Positions 1 through 6,587 of a DNA stretch of 12,721 nucleotides are shown here, in pieces. The position numbers were made by a program, and so were the translations under genes. Each line of letters begins with the position of its first letter. The stretch's first letter is position 1. Origin of the DNA: an uncultured Nocardiaceae bacterium (GTDB lineage Bacteria > Actinomycetota > Actinomycetes > Mycobacteriales > Mycobacteriaceae). Below the pieces are notes generated by a model that saw only the letters and a program-made list of their open reading frames with translations, ran no database searches and was not told the origin of the DNA. The stretch is taken from contig CAKZIX010000154.1 in assembly GCA_936936565.1 (NCBI GenBank), forward strand, positions 1 through 12,721. The letters run 5' to 3'.

Positions 1-1423
1 GACCGATGTTCGGGCCTTCCGGCGTCTCGATCGGGCACATGCGGCCGTAGTGCGAGGGGTGCACGTCGCGCACTTCCAGGCCGGCACGCTCACGGGACAG
101 ACCGCCCGGGCCCAGCGCCGACAGGCGGCGCTTGTGGGTGAGACCCGACAGCGGGTTGTTCTGGTCCATGAACTGCGACAGCTGCGAGGTTCCGAAGAAC
201 TCCTTGATCGCGGCCACGACGGGGCGGATGTTGATCAGCGTCTGCGGCGTGATCGCCTCGACGTCCTGGGTGGTCATGCGCTCACGCACGACGCGCTCCA
301 TGCGGGACAGGCCGACGCGGATCTGGTTCTGGATCAGCTCGCCCACCGTACGCAACCGGCGGTTGCCGAAGTGGTCGATGTCGTCGACCTCGACCGGCAC
401 CTCGACGCCGCCGGGCACCGTCATCACCGTGTCGCCCTGGTGCAGGCGCACCAGGTACTCGACCGTGGCGACGATGTCCTCTTCGGTGAGCACGGACGAG
501 GTGATCGGCTCGCCGGTGTGCATGCCGAGCTTCTTGTTGATCTTGTAGCGACCCACACGCGCGAGGTCGTAGCGCTTCTCCTTGAAGAACAAGTTCTCCA
601 GCAGGGTCTGCGCGGACTCCTTCGTCGGCGGCTCGCCCGGGCGCAGCTTGCGGTAGATGTCCAGCAGCGCCTCGTCGGTGCCGGCGGTGTTGTCCTTCTC
701 CAGCGTCGACATCATGATCTCGGAGAAGCCGAAGCGCTCCACGATCTGCTCGGTGGTCCAGCCGAGCGCCTTGAGCAGCACGGTGACCGGCTGCCGGCGC
801 TTGCGGTCGATACGCACACCGACGGTGTCGCGCTTGTCGACGTCGAACTCCAGCCACGCGCCACGGCCCGGGATGACCTTCACGCTGTGCAGGTCCTTCT
901 CGGTGGCCTTGTCGACCGAATGGTCGAAGTAGACACCGGGCGAACGCACGAGCTGGCTGACCACGACGCGCTCGGTGCCGTTGATGATGAACGTGCCCTT
1001 GTCGGTCATCATCGGGAAGTCACCCATGAACACCGTCTGCGACTTGATCTCGCCGGTGTTGTTGTTGATGAACTCCGCGATCACGAACAGCGGCGCAGCA
1101 TAGGTTGCGTCGCGGTCCTTGCACTCGTCGACCGAGGCCTTGACCTCCTCGAATCGCGGACCCGAGAACGACAGAGACATCGAGCCGGAGAAGTCCTCGA
1201 TCGGGGACAGCTCGGTCAGGATCTCTTCGAGACCGCCGACGGGGTTGACCTCACCCCGGGCGATCGCCTTCTCTCGCCACGCGGGCGAGCCGATCAACCA
1301 TTCAAAAGAGTCGGTCTGCAAATCGAGCAGACCTGGGACCTCGAGGGGTTCCTGAATCTTCGCGAAAGACACCCTCTTCGGGGCTCCCGGAATACCGGCC
1401 TTGGACTGGCTAGAGACTGCCAA
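1..1423 (-). CDS. rpoB: RNA polymerase beta subunit, N-terminal part (cut by the window edge)
   Basis: Catalytic beta subunit of RNA polymerase, cytoplasmic. The window holds residues 1-474 of a protein that is usually about 1,150-1,180 residues in this group; translation stops mid-gene at GPNIG. The reading is continuous and typical of actinobacterial RpoB: PGLLDLQTDSFEWLIGSP near the N-terminus, then the lobe and protrusion regions. The rifampicin cluster is complete. I chose TTG at 1423 because GGAAGGA lies six bases upstream. A GTG at 1441-1439 would add six residues (VLEGRI), and an in-frame TAG lies further upstream. Both starts have been used for M. tuberculosis RpoB. The gene does not directly follow rplJ-rplL: mkl and a pseudogene intervene, so it probably has its own promoter. 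The family call is certain; the exact start is not. Confidence 0.97.
   Translation of the reverse strand, partial: MAVSSQSKAGIPGAPKRVSFAKIQEPLEVPGLLDLQTDSFEWLIGSPAWREKAIARGEVNPVGGLEEILTELSPIEDFSGSMSLSFSGPRFEEVKASVDECKDRDATYAAPLFVIAEFINNNTGEIKSQTVFMGDFPMMTDKGTFIINGTERVVVSQLVRSPGVYFDHSVDKATEKDLHSVKVIPGRGAWLEFDVDKRDTVGVRIDRKRRQPVTVLLKALGWTTEQIVERFGFSEIMMSTLEKDNTAGTDEALLDIYRKLRPGEPPTKESAQTLLENLFFKEKRYDLARVGRYKINKKLGMHTGEPITSSVLTEEDIVATVEYLVRLHQGDTVMTVPGGVEVPVEVDDIDHFGNRRLRTVGELIQNQIRVGLSRMERVVRERMTTQDVEAITPQTLINIRPVVAAIKEFFGTSQLSQFMDQNNPLSGLTHKRRLSALGPGGLSRERAGLEVRDVHPSHYGRMCPIETPEGPNIG
113..193 (-). other. rpoB: Rifampicin resistance-determining region of rpoB, sensitive-type residues
   Basis: This stretch corresponds to E. 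coli residues 507-533. It reads GTSQLSQFMDQNNPL followed by SGLTHKRRLSAL. The three positions most often changed in resistant strains are the sensitive-type residues: Asp420 (E. coli 516, codon 164-166), His430 (526, codon 134-136) and Ser435 (531, codon 119-121), counted from the TTG start. Nothing here suggests a resistance substitution. A susceptible phenotype is an inference, because other loci can contribute. Confidence 0.9.
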
Positions 1424-1449
1424 GATGCGTCCTTCCAGCACCTCACGCG

Positions 1450-1464
1450 GGCCGCTGCGCGGCC
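1450..1464 (-). promoter_or_regulatory. Hairpin in the rpoB leader next to the start codon
   Basis: GGCCGC and GCGGCC are perfect complements separated by three bases. The 6-bp G+C-only stem lies about 9 bases before the alternative GTG start and about 27 before the TTG start. It has no following T-run, so it is not an intrinsic terminator. It could influence ribosome access or RNA processing; that role is inference. In a genome this GC-rich a 6-bp stem may also arise by chance. Confidence 0.35.
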
Positions 1465-1607
1465 GTCGCTATCTGCTTGTTCCTGTGGGGCGAGTGCTGG
1501 ATGCAACCCGCAAAACCCGCAACGAACAGCACAGACATGGCGCCACAAAGGCGACACGACGAGCGGTTTATCGAGAGGTGGACAGGAGGCAGCCAGCGCA
1601 AAATACC

Positions 1608-1636
1608 AACTTACACCCGATTGCAAGCCCTGTCTA
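1608..1636 (-). promoter_or_regulatory. Candidate rpoB promoter
   Basis: On the minus strand TAGACA (1636-1631, five of six matches to TTGACA) is followed after exactly 17 bases by TAAGTT (1613-1608), which fits the actinobacterial TANNNT -10 pattern. This would start transcription near 1601 and give rpoB a leader of roughly 175 bases. Competing weaker pairs exist nearby, for example TTGATG and TGCAAT with 17-base spacing. An rpoB-specific promoter is expected because rpoB is separated from rplJL by a strong terminator and other genes. Confidence 0.35.
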
Positions 1637-1867
1637 GTCGGGCATCAAAAATACCACCCGAGCGGTGTGTCAGCGCGAAACCGGGCGGCCGTGTCGCTGG
1701 CCGGGCAGGCTCCGCAAGTGCGCGTGGCTGACGTTCTTCTCGCATGTCCTCGCCATTAGCGTGACGCTTCCCGCGCACCCCGTCAAGGCTTACCGACGCG
1801 ATTCCCGCCATGCGCAGGACGAATACTGCCTGGTCACCGGTCGGAGTTCGGCCGTTCACTGCGGGTT

Positions 1868-3028
1868 TCAGCGCTCGACGATGTCCGCAACCGGCCGGCG
1901 CCCGTCGACGAGTTCCATCCGCGGCAGGAGCGGGCCCGACGCACTCGGCGCAGCGATGCCGTCGTCGGTCGCGTTCACCGTGGAATTCAGCCGCGGCTCG
2001 GCCCGGTCCGCTTCCAGCACGGTCACGCCGATCGCGTCGACGAGGGCGCCGACAGCGGTTTCGCCGCCGAACGCACGTCCGGCCGGCCATGTCGCCGCCG
2101 CCGACCGAATCGTCGCGACGCTTCCCGAAATGTCTTGGGGTTTCATCGAATTCAGATTCGCTGCGACCTGCCGGGCGTCGTCGAGCGCGGCCTCGCAGGC
2201 ATCGCCGCGCGGCGTGTCCACCAGCACCGCCGGTACGGCGTCAGAGCGTCTGGTACGCCGCCGAGTACGGCGGCACCCAACTGCTCGGCGGTCGGCGCGT
2301 CGAGCCTTCCAGGAAGCCGACCCAGCTGCGCACCCGCGCCTGCTTTTGCAGGGCTTCAACCGCGCCGCGAGAAATCCGACCACTCCGGCTGCCGAGGGTG
2401 CGCCACGATCGCGGTGGGCGCAGCCGTCGCGGCCGACACGGCCGCGCCCAACGTCATGTCGTCGGCCGCCAGGTCCACGACCGTCGCACGATCCCCCGAC
2501 ACCCAGTGGCGATGGAGGTGAGCTGGTAGGCGACGGCGTAGTGGCCGTCGGCTCGCCGGTGCACAGCCACGCTCGCGCGACGGATATCCACCGTCGCCGA
2601 GACATCCCCAACCGTCATGCCGCCCAAGATGATCGGTCGGGCGCGCGTCGGCAAGACCCCCAAATCGGGGAAGCAGCGCTTGGGCGTCACCCCGAGCAGA
2701 GCGCCCCAACGGATTCAGATCCAGCGCGTCCTCGGGCTCGGCGTCCCTGGGTGGTACCGTCCGCGAGTCCGCGACGGGGCCTTGTCGTGGCCCCCACACG
2801 GCGGTCGGATTGCCTTGCGGCACTTCACATCCGGCCTCGGTGCTGAAGGGCGAATTCGTCGCGGGTGTCGTCGAAATCGGGGGTGCGGCGCTTTCCTCGG
2901 CGAGGATGCGCTGCGTGTCTTCGTCGCCGATGGTGCAGCGGGCGGGGTGTTGGTTTCAAGCACCAGACCGAAGTGCGCGGTGCCGTCGCCGGGCGGTGAA
3001 CCACGACTGTGCGACGAATTCACGTCAC
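1868..3028 (-). pseudogene. Multiply frameshifted pseudogene of unknown family
   Basis: No single frame spans this region, but protein-like segments can be joined across about seven frame switches into roughly 380 residues. In order they are: EFVAQSWFTA (frame 0); GDGTAHFGLVLETNTPP (frame 2, switch near 2995); RCTIGDEDTQRILAEES onward (frame 0, near 2941); ALLGVTPKRCFPDLGVLPTR onward (frame 2, near 2703); VSGDRATVVDLAADDMTLG (frame 0, near 2508); VEALQKQARVRSWVGFLEG (frame 2, near 2360); DAPTAEQLGAAVLGGVPDAL (frame 0, near 2302); and AVLVDTPRGDACEAALDDAR onward to the stop (frame 1, near 2229). Frames are given as the codon-start coordinate modulo 3. The other frames are Arg/Gly-rich, as expected of shadows. 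A degraded GTG start may lie at 3028, about 20 bases after the mkl stop, so the ancestor may have been co-transcribed with mkl. I do not recognise the family. Localised sequencing errors are the alternative, although every other gene here is intact. Confidence 0.72.
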
Positions 3029-3048
3029 TTGAGACGGACGCTCGAAAG

Positions 3049-4128
3049 TTACTTGGTCAACCTCGGGTAGGTCGGACCGTCCTCGTAGCGCGGAATGACC
3101 TGGGTGGGCGCTTCGTCGTAGCGCGAGTGCGCCTGCTGCATGTAGGCCTCTTCGTCGGCCATACTCTGCCGGATCGCTTCCTGCGCCTTGGGCGGCAGCG
3201 TGTGCAGAATTTCGCGGACGCGCGCCTGGCGGCGCCCGATGGCGGTGCGCTCGGGCATGCCGGGCGTGGCCTTCATCTGCGGCACGATGCCCTCGATCTC
3301 TTCGACGCCGCCGGCGTGGTGGCCGGCTTCCACGAGCGCGGCCTCCTGCGCCATCTGGGTCTCGTCCTTCTCCTCGGACATGCCGATGGGGCCGATCATG
3401 CGGCCGTTGAGGAACTGCTTGACCACCGGCTCGTCGGAAGTGAGCAGCACCTCGCGCGGCCCGAACATGACGAGATTGCGGCGGAACAGCATGCCGATGT
3501 TGTCCGGCACGGTGCGCGCCAGGTTGATGTTGTGCGAGACGATGAGGAAGGTCGCGTCGATCTGCGAGTTGATGTCCAGGAACAGCTGGCTGATGTAGGT
3601 GGTGCGGACCGGGTCCAGACCGGAGTCCGGCTCGTCGACGAGGATCACCTGCGGGTCGAGCACCAGCGCGCGGGCCAGGCCGGCACGCTTGCGCATACCG
3701 CCGGAGATCTCACCGGGCAGCTTGCCCTCCGCACCGATGAGACCCACCATCTCGAGCTTTTCCATGACGATCTTGCGGATGTCGGACTCGCTCTTCTTCG
3801 TGTGCTCGCGCAGCGGGAACGCGGTGTTGTCGAAGAGGTTCATCGAGCCGAACAGCGCGCCGTCCTGGAAGAGCACGCCGAACAGCTTGCGGATCTCGTA
3901 GAGCTCCTTGTTGGAGCAGGACGTGATGTCGGTGCCGTCGATGAAGATTTTGCCCTGCTCGGGCTTGAGCAGGCCGATGAGCGACTTCAGGAACACCGAC
4001 TTGCCGGTACCCGACGGGCCGACCATCAGGCTCACTTCGCCCGGCGGCAACGTGAGTGTGACGTTTTGCCAGATGTTCTGCCGACCGAACGACTTCGTGA
4101 TGCCCTCGGTGCGAACTTCTACGCCCAC
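3049..4128 (-). CDS. mkl: ABC transporter ATP-binding protein, Mkl/MceG type (Mce lipid import ATPase)
   Basis: A cytoplasmic ABC ATPase. Its mycobacterial relatives (Mkl/MceG) power the Mce transporters, which import lipids such as cholesterol and fatty acids, by pairing with YrbE permeases encoded elsewhere. All ABC motifs are present in 359 residues: Walker A GPSGTGKS (37-44), Q-loop Gln88, signature ISGGMRKRAGLARAL (141-155), Walker B VILVDEP with the D-loop SGLDP (161-173), and switch His199. After residue ~245 comes the charged C-terminal extension typical of this subfamily, which is also seen in MlaF-like proteins of actinobacteria. The length equals what I recall for M. tuberculosis Rv0655. 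The start is GTG at 4128, with GGAGG six bases upstream; an extension to 4194 would run through the leader hairpin. No YrbE or Mce genes are in the window, consistent with an orphan shared ATPase. The substrate is inferred. Confidence 0.92.
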   Translation of the reverse strand: MGVEVRTEGITKSFGRQNIWQNVTLTLPPGEVSLMVGPSGTGKSVFLKSLIGLLKPEQGKIFIDGTDITSCSNKELYEIRKLFGVLFQDGALFGSMNLFDNTAFPLREHTKKSESDIRKIVMEKLEMVGLIGAEGKLPGEISGGMRKRAGLARALVLDPQVILVDEPDSGLDPVRTTYISQLFLDINSQIDATFLIVSHNINLARTVPDNIGMLFRRNLVMFGPREVLLTSDEPVVKQFLNGRMIGPIGMSEEKDETQMAQEAALVEAGHHAGGVEEIEGIVPQMKATPGMPERTAIGRRQARVREILHTLPPKAQEAIRQSMADEEAYMQQAHSRYDEAPTQVIPRYEDGPTYPRLTK

Positions 4129-4148
4129 GTCAAACCTCCACAACTGTC

Positions 4149-4171
4149 CTACGGTGCCGCAAGCACCGTAG
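4149..4171 (-). promoter_or_regulatory. Perfect 9-bp inverted repeat in the mkl leader
   Basis: CTACGGTGC and GCACCGTAG flank a five-base centre, forming a perfect 9-bp inverted repeat about 20 bases upstream of the mkl GTG. A TANNNT-type -10, TACAGT (4188-4183 on the minus strand), lies 11 bases further upstream, though I find no good -35 for it. If that -10 is used, the repeat begins a few bases after the transcription start. That position would suit either a repressor operator or an RNA hairpin near the ribosome binding site. There is no T-run after it, so it is not a terminator. Confidence 0.5.
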
Positions 4172-4223
4172 TGGGTTCGGTCACTGTATCGCACGGTTTG
4201 TGACCTGATACGCCGCTGTTAGC

Positions 4224-4265
4224 CAAAAGAAACGGGCGGTCTCCCCGAAATGGGGAGACCGCCCG
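4224..4265 (-). terminator. Intrinsic terminator of the rplJ-rplL operon
   Basis: A perfect 14-bp stem (4233-4246 with 4252-4265) closes a five-base loop and is followed on the minus strand by TTTCTTTT. It begins 20 bases after the rplL stop codon. This is a textbook rho-independent terminator. It separates the stalk-protein operon from mkl and implies that mkl and rpoB need their own promoters. Confidence 0.93.
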
Positions 4266-4285
4266 GTCCAGCGGTACGTTCCGTC

Positions 4286-4678
4286 TTACTTGACGGAGAC
4301 CTTGGCGCCGGCAGCCTCGAGCTTCTCCTTGGCGGCCTCGGCGGCCTCCTTGGCGACCTTCTCGAGGATCGGCTTCGGAGCGCTCTCGACGAGGTCCTTG
4401 GCTTCCTTCAGGCCCAGGCCGGAGACGATCTCGCGGACCACCTTGATGACCTGGATCTTCTTGTCGCCAGCGCCCTCGAGGACGACGTCGAACTCGTCCT
4501 GCTCTTCGGCGGCCTCGGCCGGGGCGGCACCCGGAGCGGCGGCGACACCGGCAACGGCGACCGGAGCCGCGGCGGTGACCTCGAAGACCTCTTCGAACTG
4601 CTTGACGAACGAGGACAGCTCGAGGAGGGTCATCTCCTTGAACGCGTCGATGAGCTCGTCGGTGCTGAGCTTCGCCAT
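4286..4678 (-). CDS. rplL: 50S ribosomal protein L7/L12
   Basis: Multicopy stalk protein of the large ribosomal subunit that recruits and activates translational GTPases (EF-Tu, EF-G, IF2). It has 130 residues with the standard layout: an N-terminal dimerisation and L10-binding domain (1-33, beginning MAKLSTDELIDAFKEMTLLE), an Ala/Pro/Val-rich flexible hinge (about 36-57), and the globular C-terminal domain (60-130) with KKIQVIKVVREI and GLGLKEAKDLVESAPKPI. The start is ATG at 4678, with GGAAGGA upstream. An in-frame upstream ATG at 4708 lies inside the intergenic hairpin and is unlikely. It follows rplJ by 57 bases in the same operon and is followed by a strong terminator. Confidence 0.98.
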   Translation of the reverse strand: MAKLSTDELIDAFKEMTLLELSSFVKQFEEVFEVTAAAPVAVAGVAAAPGAAPAEAAEEQDEFDVVLEGAGDKKIQVIKVVREIVSGLGLKEAKDLVESAPKPILEKVAKEAAEAAKEKLEAAGAKVSVK

Positions 4679-4699
4679 AGTGGCGTTCCTTCCTTCAAT

Positions 4700-4735
4700 C
4701 CCGATCAACGACCGGGGATGGTGTTGTTGATCGGG
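4700..4735 (-). promoter_or_regulatory. Perfect 10-bp hairpin between rplJ and rplL
   Basis: CCCGATCAAC begins directly after the rplJ stop codon and pairs perfectly with GTTGATCGGG across a 16-base loop. The sequence after it on the minus strand is the rplL ribosome binding region, with no T-run, so it is not an intrinsic terminator. L7/L12 is made in about fourfold excess over L10, so a processing, stabilising or translation-setting role is plausible. That role is inference. Confidence 0.5.
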
Positions 4736-5287
4736 TTATTCGGCAGCAGCTTCGGCGGGGACTCCGCCTTCGGCAGCAGCCTTCTTTTCCTGCAGCGCGG
4801 CCGCAAGGCGCGCGACCTGCGAAGCCGGAGCGTTGAACACGCCGGCAGCCTTGGCCAAGTTGCCCTTCATCGCACCGGCGAGCTTGGCCAACAGAACCTC
4901 GCGGGATTCGAGCTCCGCGATCTTGTTGACTTCGTCCACGGACAGCGCTTGGCCATCCATGTAGCCGCCCTTGATGATCAACGCCTTGTTGTCCTTGGCG
5001 AAGGCCTTGAGGGCCTTCGCAGCGTCGACCGGCTCGCCGTTGATGAACGCAATGGCGGTGGGGCCGACGAACAAGTCGTCGAGGCCAGTGACGCCCGCTT
5101 CGGCAGCGGCACGCTTGACCAGGGTGTTCTTGGCGACGGAGTATGTCGTGCCCGCGCCGAGCGCGCGGCGCAGTTCGGTGAGCTTGCCGACGGACAGGCC
5201 ACGGTATTCCGTGACGACGGTGGCCGACGCGCCCTTGAACTGCTCGGTGATCTCCGCAACCGCGGTGACCTTCTCAGCCTTTGCCAT
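4736..5287 (-). CDS. rplJ: 50S ribosomal protein L10
   Basis: Base of the ribosomal stalk: its N-terminal domain binds 23S rRNA with L11, and its C-terminal helix carries L7/L12 dimers. It has 183 residues. Recognisable blocks are EYRGLSVGKLTELRRAL (27-43), KNTLVKRA (53-60), and GPTAIAF (75-81). The long helix (about 131-170, EVLLAKLAGAMKGNLAKAAG and on) is the L12-docking segment, and the tail is Ala/Glu-rich. The start is ATG at 5287 (MAKAEK), preceded by GAGGAGG with good spacing. The frame is open to an earlier ATG at 5386, but that would translate the leader RNA and gives a non-homologous N-terminus. It is the first gene of the rplJ-rplL operon and is probably autoregulated through the leader. 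Confidence 0.98.
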   Translation of the reverse strand: MAKAEKVTAVAEITEQFKGASATVVTEYRGLSVGKLTELRRALGAGTTYSVAKNTLVKRAAAEAGVTGLDDLFVGPTAIAFINGEPVDAAKALKAFAKDNKALIIKGGYMDGQALSVDEVNKIAELESREVLLAKLAGAMKGNLAKAAGVFNAPASQVARLAAALQEKKAAAEGGVPAEAAAE

Positions 5288-5460
5288 ACTTCGCCTCCTC
5301 TCTGAACGGTCGTGTCCTACCCCAGAAAGCAAGCGAGCCCCGGCGCAAGAAGCACACGGGGCACGAAAGGCTGTGACGCCCTTCAAGTTTCCGCGCTCTC
5401 CTGCGTGGGCCGTTCCCGGGGGAACCTTCGTCCGCGTACGCGGTGACCTACGGTCTTGGG
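5288..5460 (-). ncRNA. Probable L10 (rplJ) leader autoregulatory RNA
   Basis: The 5' leader of rplJ contains AAGACCGTAGGT (5457-5446) and, about 50 bases later, CCCACGCAGGAGAG. These resemble the two conserved halves of the bacterial L10 leader, where the L10-L12 complex binds and represses translation of its own operon. The leader is long and untranslated before a strong ribosome binding site. I recognise the motif from memory of the family; a covariance search (Rfam L10_leader) would settle it. The 3' limit of the structured part is uncertain. Confidence 0.55.
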
Positions 5461-5467
5461 TAGAACG

Positions 5468-5526
5468 TGATTAGGTGGCCAAAATGGCCGTCGACAAGGC
5501 TAACGTATCCGGCACCGAGATGCCAA
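5468..5526 (-). promoter_or_regulatory. Candidate rplJ-rplL promoter(s)
   Basis: Two overlapping solutions are visible on the minus strand. TTGGCA (5526-5521), 18 bases, TAGCCT (5502-5497) has a five-of-six -35 and a TANNNT -10. TTGTCG (5497-5492), 18 bases, TAATCA (5473-5468) would place the transcription start right at the beginning of the L10 leader motif. The second pair's spacer contains the inverted repeat GGCCATTTTGGCC. The region also separates rplJ from the divergent hydrolase gene at 5595. Confidence 0.35.
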
Positions 5527-5594
5527 CTCGGTGACATCGCGCCGCGAATCTGCTTCGGTGGCACGGTAACCCGATCACAGGCAAGGAAGCGCAC

Positions 5595-6485
5595 ATGGCT
5601 GTAGTGCAGGCGAACGGTATCGAACTCAACTACGACGAATTCGGCAACACCGGCGATCCGGCCGTCGTTTTGATCATGGGGTTCTCCGCACAGTCGACGG
5701 CCTGGCCGGTGTCGTTCTGCGAACGAATCGCCGCGCGCGGATACCGCGTGATCCGGTTCGACAACCGCGACATCGGCCTGAGCACCAAGTTCTCCGGCAC
5801 CCGCGCCGACGGCAACAAGTACCTGCGGCTGGCGCGGTTCCAAGCCGGGCTCGCCAGTCCGGCGCCCTACACGCTCGTCGACATGGCCGCCGACACCGTC
5901 GGCCTGCTCGACGCGCTCGACCTCGACGACGCCCACCTCGTCGGCGCCTCGATGGGCGGCATGATCAGCCAGATCGTCACCGCGACGACCCCCGAGCGGG
6001 TGCGCACGCTGAACATCCTGTTCTCCAGCACGCTGCAGCCGCTGCTGCCGGTGCCGCGGCCCGACGTCATCGCCATGATCCTCGGCGGTCCAGGCGCGGG
6101 CGCGAGCGAGCAACAGCGCATCGCGTTCAGCGCCAAACTGTGGCGCAAGCTCAACGGCCGGGTGTACGGGCTCACGCCGGAAGAGGCCATGTCCCAAGCG
6201 AAGTCGGACTACGCACGCGACTACACGCCGTCCGGTGTGATCCGCCAGTTCTACGCGGCCACCGGCACCGGCAGCCTGCTGCCCTACTCCACCACCATCG
6301 ACCGGCCCACGCTCGTGGTGCACGGCACCGACGATCCGCTGCTGCCGCTTGGCCACGGCAAGGCGGTCGCCAAGGCCATCCCGCAGTCGCGCCTGCACGT
6401 GATCAAGGGCTACGGGCACAACATTCCCGAGTCGATCTCGCACGAGCTCGCCGACACGTTCACAGTCAACCTGTCGCGCGGCTGA
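5595..6485 (+). CDS. Alpha/beta-hydrolase, LipG-like putative esterase/lipase
   Basis: A 296-residue alpha/beta-hydrolase fold enzyme, probably a serine esterase; the substrate is unknown. The catalytic triad is visible: nucleophile Ser119 in the elbow GASMGG (117-122), acid Asp247 in HGTDDP, and base His275 in GYGHN. The oxyanion-hole region is LIMGFSAQ (26-33). The FDNRDIGLS block (55-63) is typical of the LipG/aclacinomycin-methylesterase-like subgroup. There is no signal peptide, so it is probably cytoplasmic. The start is ATG at 5595, with AAGGAAG five bases upstream. It is transcribed opposite to the flanking ribosomal operons. M. tuberculosis lipG (Rv0646c) also lies between rplA and rplJ, in the opposite orientation and with a similar length, so orthology is likely. 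That is inferred from synteny and motif, not from an alignment. Confidence 0.88.
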   Translation: MAVVQANGIELNYDEFGNTGDPAVVLIMGFSAQSTAWPVSFCERIAARGYRVIRFDNRDIGLSTKFSGTRADGNKYLRLARFQAGLASPAPYTLVDMAADTVGLLDALDLDDAHLVGASMGGMISQIVTATTPERVRTLNILFSSTLQPLLPVPRPDVIAMILGGPGAGASEQQRIAFSAKLWRKLNGRVYGLTPEEAMSQAKSDYARDYTPSGVIRQFYAATGTGSLLPYSTTIDRPTLVVHGTDDPLLPLGHGKAVAKAIPQSRLHVIKGYGHNIPESISHELADTFTVNLSRG

Positions 6486-6565
6486 CCCGCCCTCCTCACC
6501 GCGGATCGACGGGACGCTCCCCCGACTCTGCCGTCGACCGCGCTCGCGACGCCCGTCTGCGGCCG

Positions 6566-6582
6566 CGCAGCCCCAGGCTGCG
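6566..6582. terminator. Hairpin between convergent hydrolase and GMC genes
   Basis: CGCAGCC and GGCTGCG form a perfect 7-bp stem with a three-base loop in the 102-base gap between two convergent genes. No T-run follows on either side, so it is at best a weak or factor-dependent bidirectional terminator. Confidence 0.35.
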
Positions 6583-6587
6583 GGGGA

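Larger units (their letters stand above)
1424..1867. other. rpoB upstream region without a convincing gene
   Basis: This is 444 bases between the rpoB start and the end of the pseudogene. The open frames that cross it show low-complexity, Arg-rich translations without a recognisable domain. The region contains a candidate rpoB promoter (1608-1636), a repeated TCGGGTG/GTATTTT module (1600-1661) and a G+C-rich hairpin (1450-1464). A TTGACG hexamer on the minus strand at 1786-1781 could be part of a second upstream promoter, but I see no well-spaced -10 for it. A long untranslated leader of about 175 bases is implied if the promoter call is right. Confidence 0.6.

Noticed and set aside
50..1759. 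Long plus-strand open frame opposite rpoB
   Set aside because: It is a GC-rich antisense shadow: Arg/His/Leu/Asp-rich translation without domains, lying over a clear rpoB reading.
1868..2611. A 247-residue intact minus-strand gene starting at 2611
   Set aside because: Only its C-terminal ~120 residues look like protein. The N-terminal half is an Arg/Gly-rich shadow, while neighbouring frames carry better protein segments, so I treat the region as a pseudogene.
2617..4203. 528-codon plus-strand open frame over mkl and the pseudogene
   Set aside because: It is antisense to an unmistakable ABC ATPase; its translation is low complexity and matches the complementary-frame artefact seen at other ribosomal genes here.
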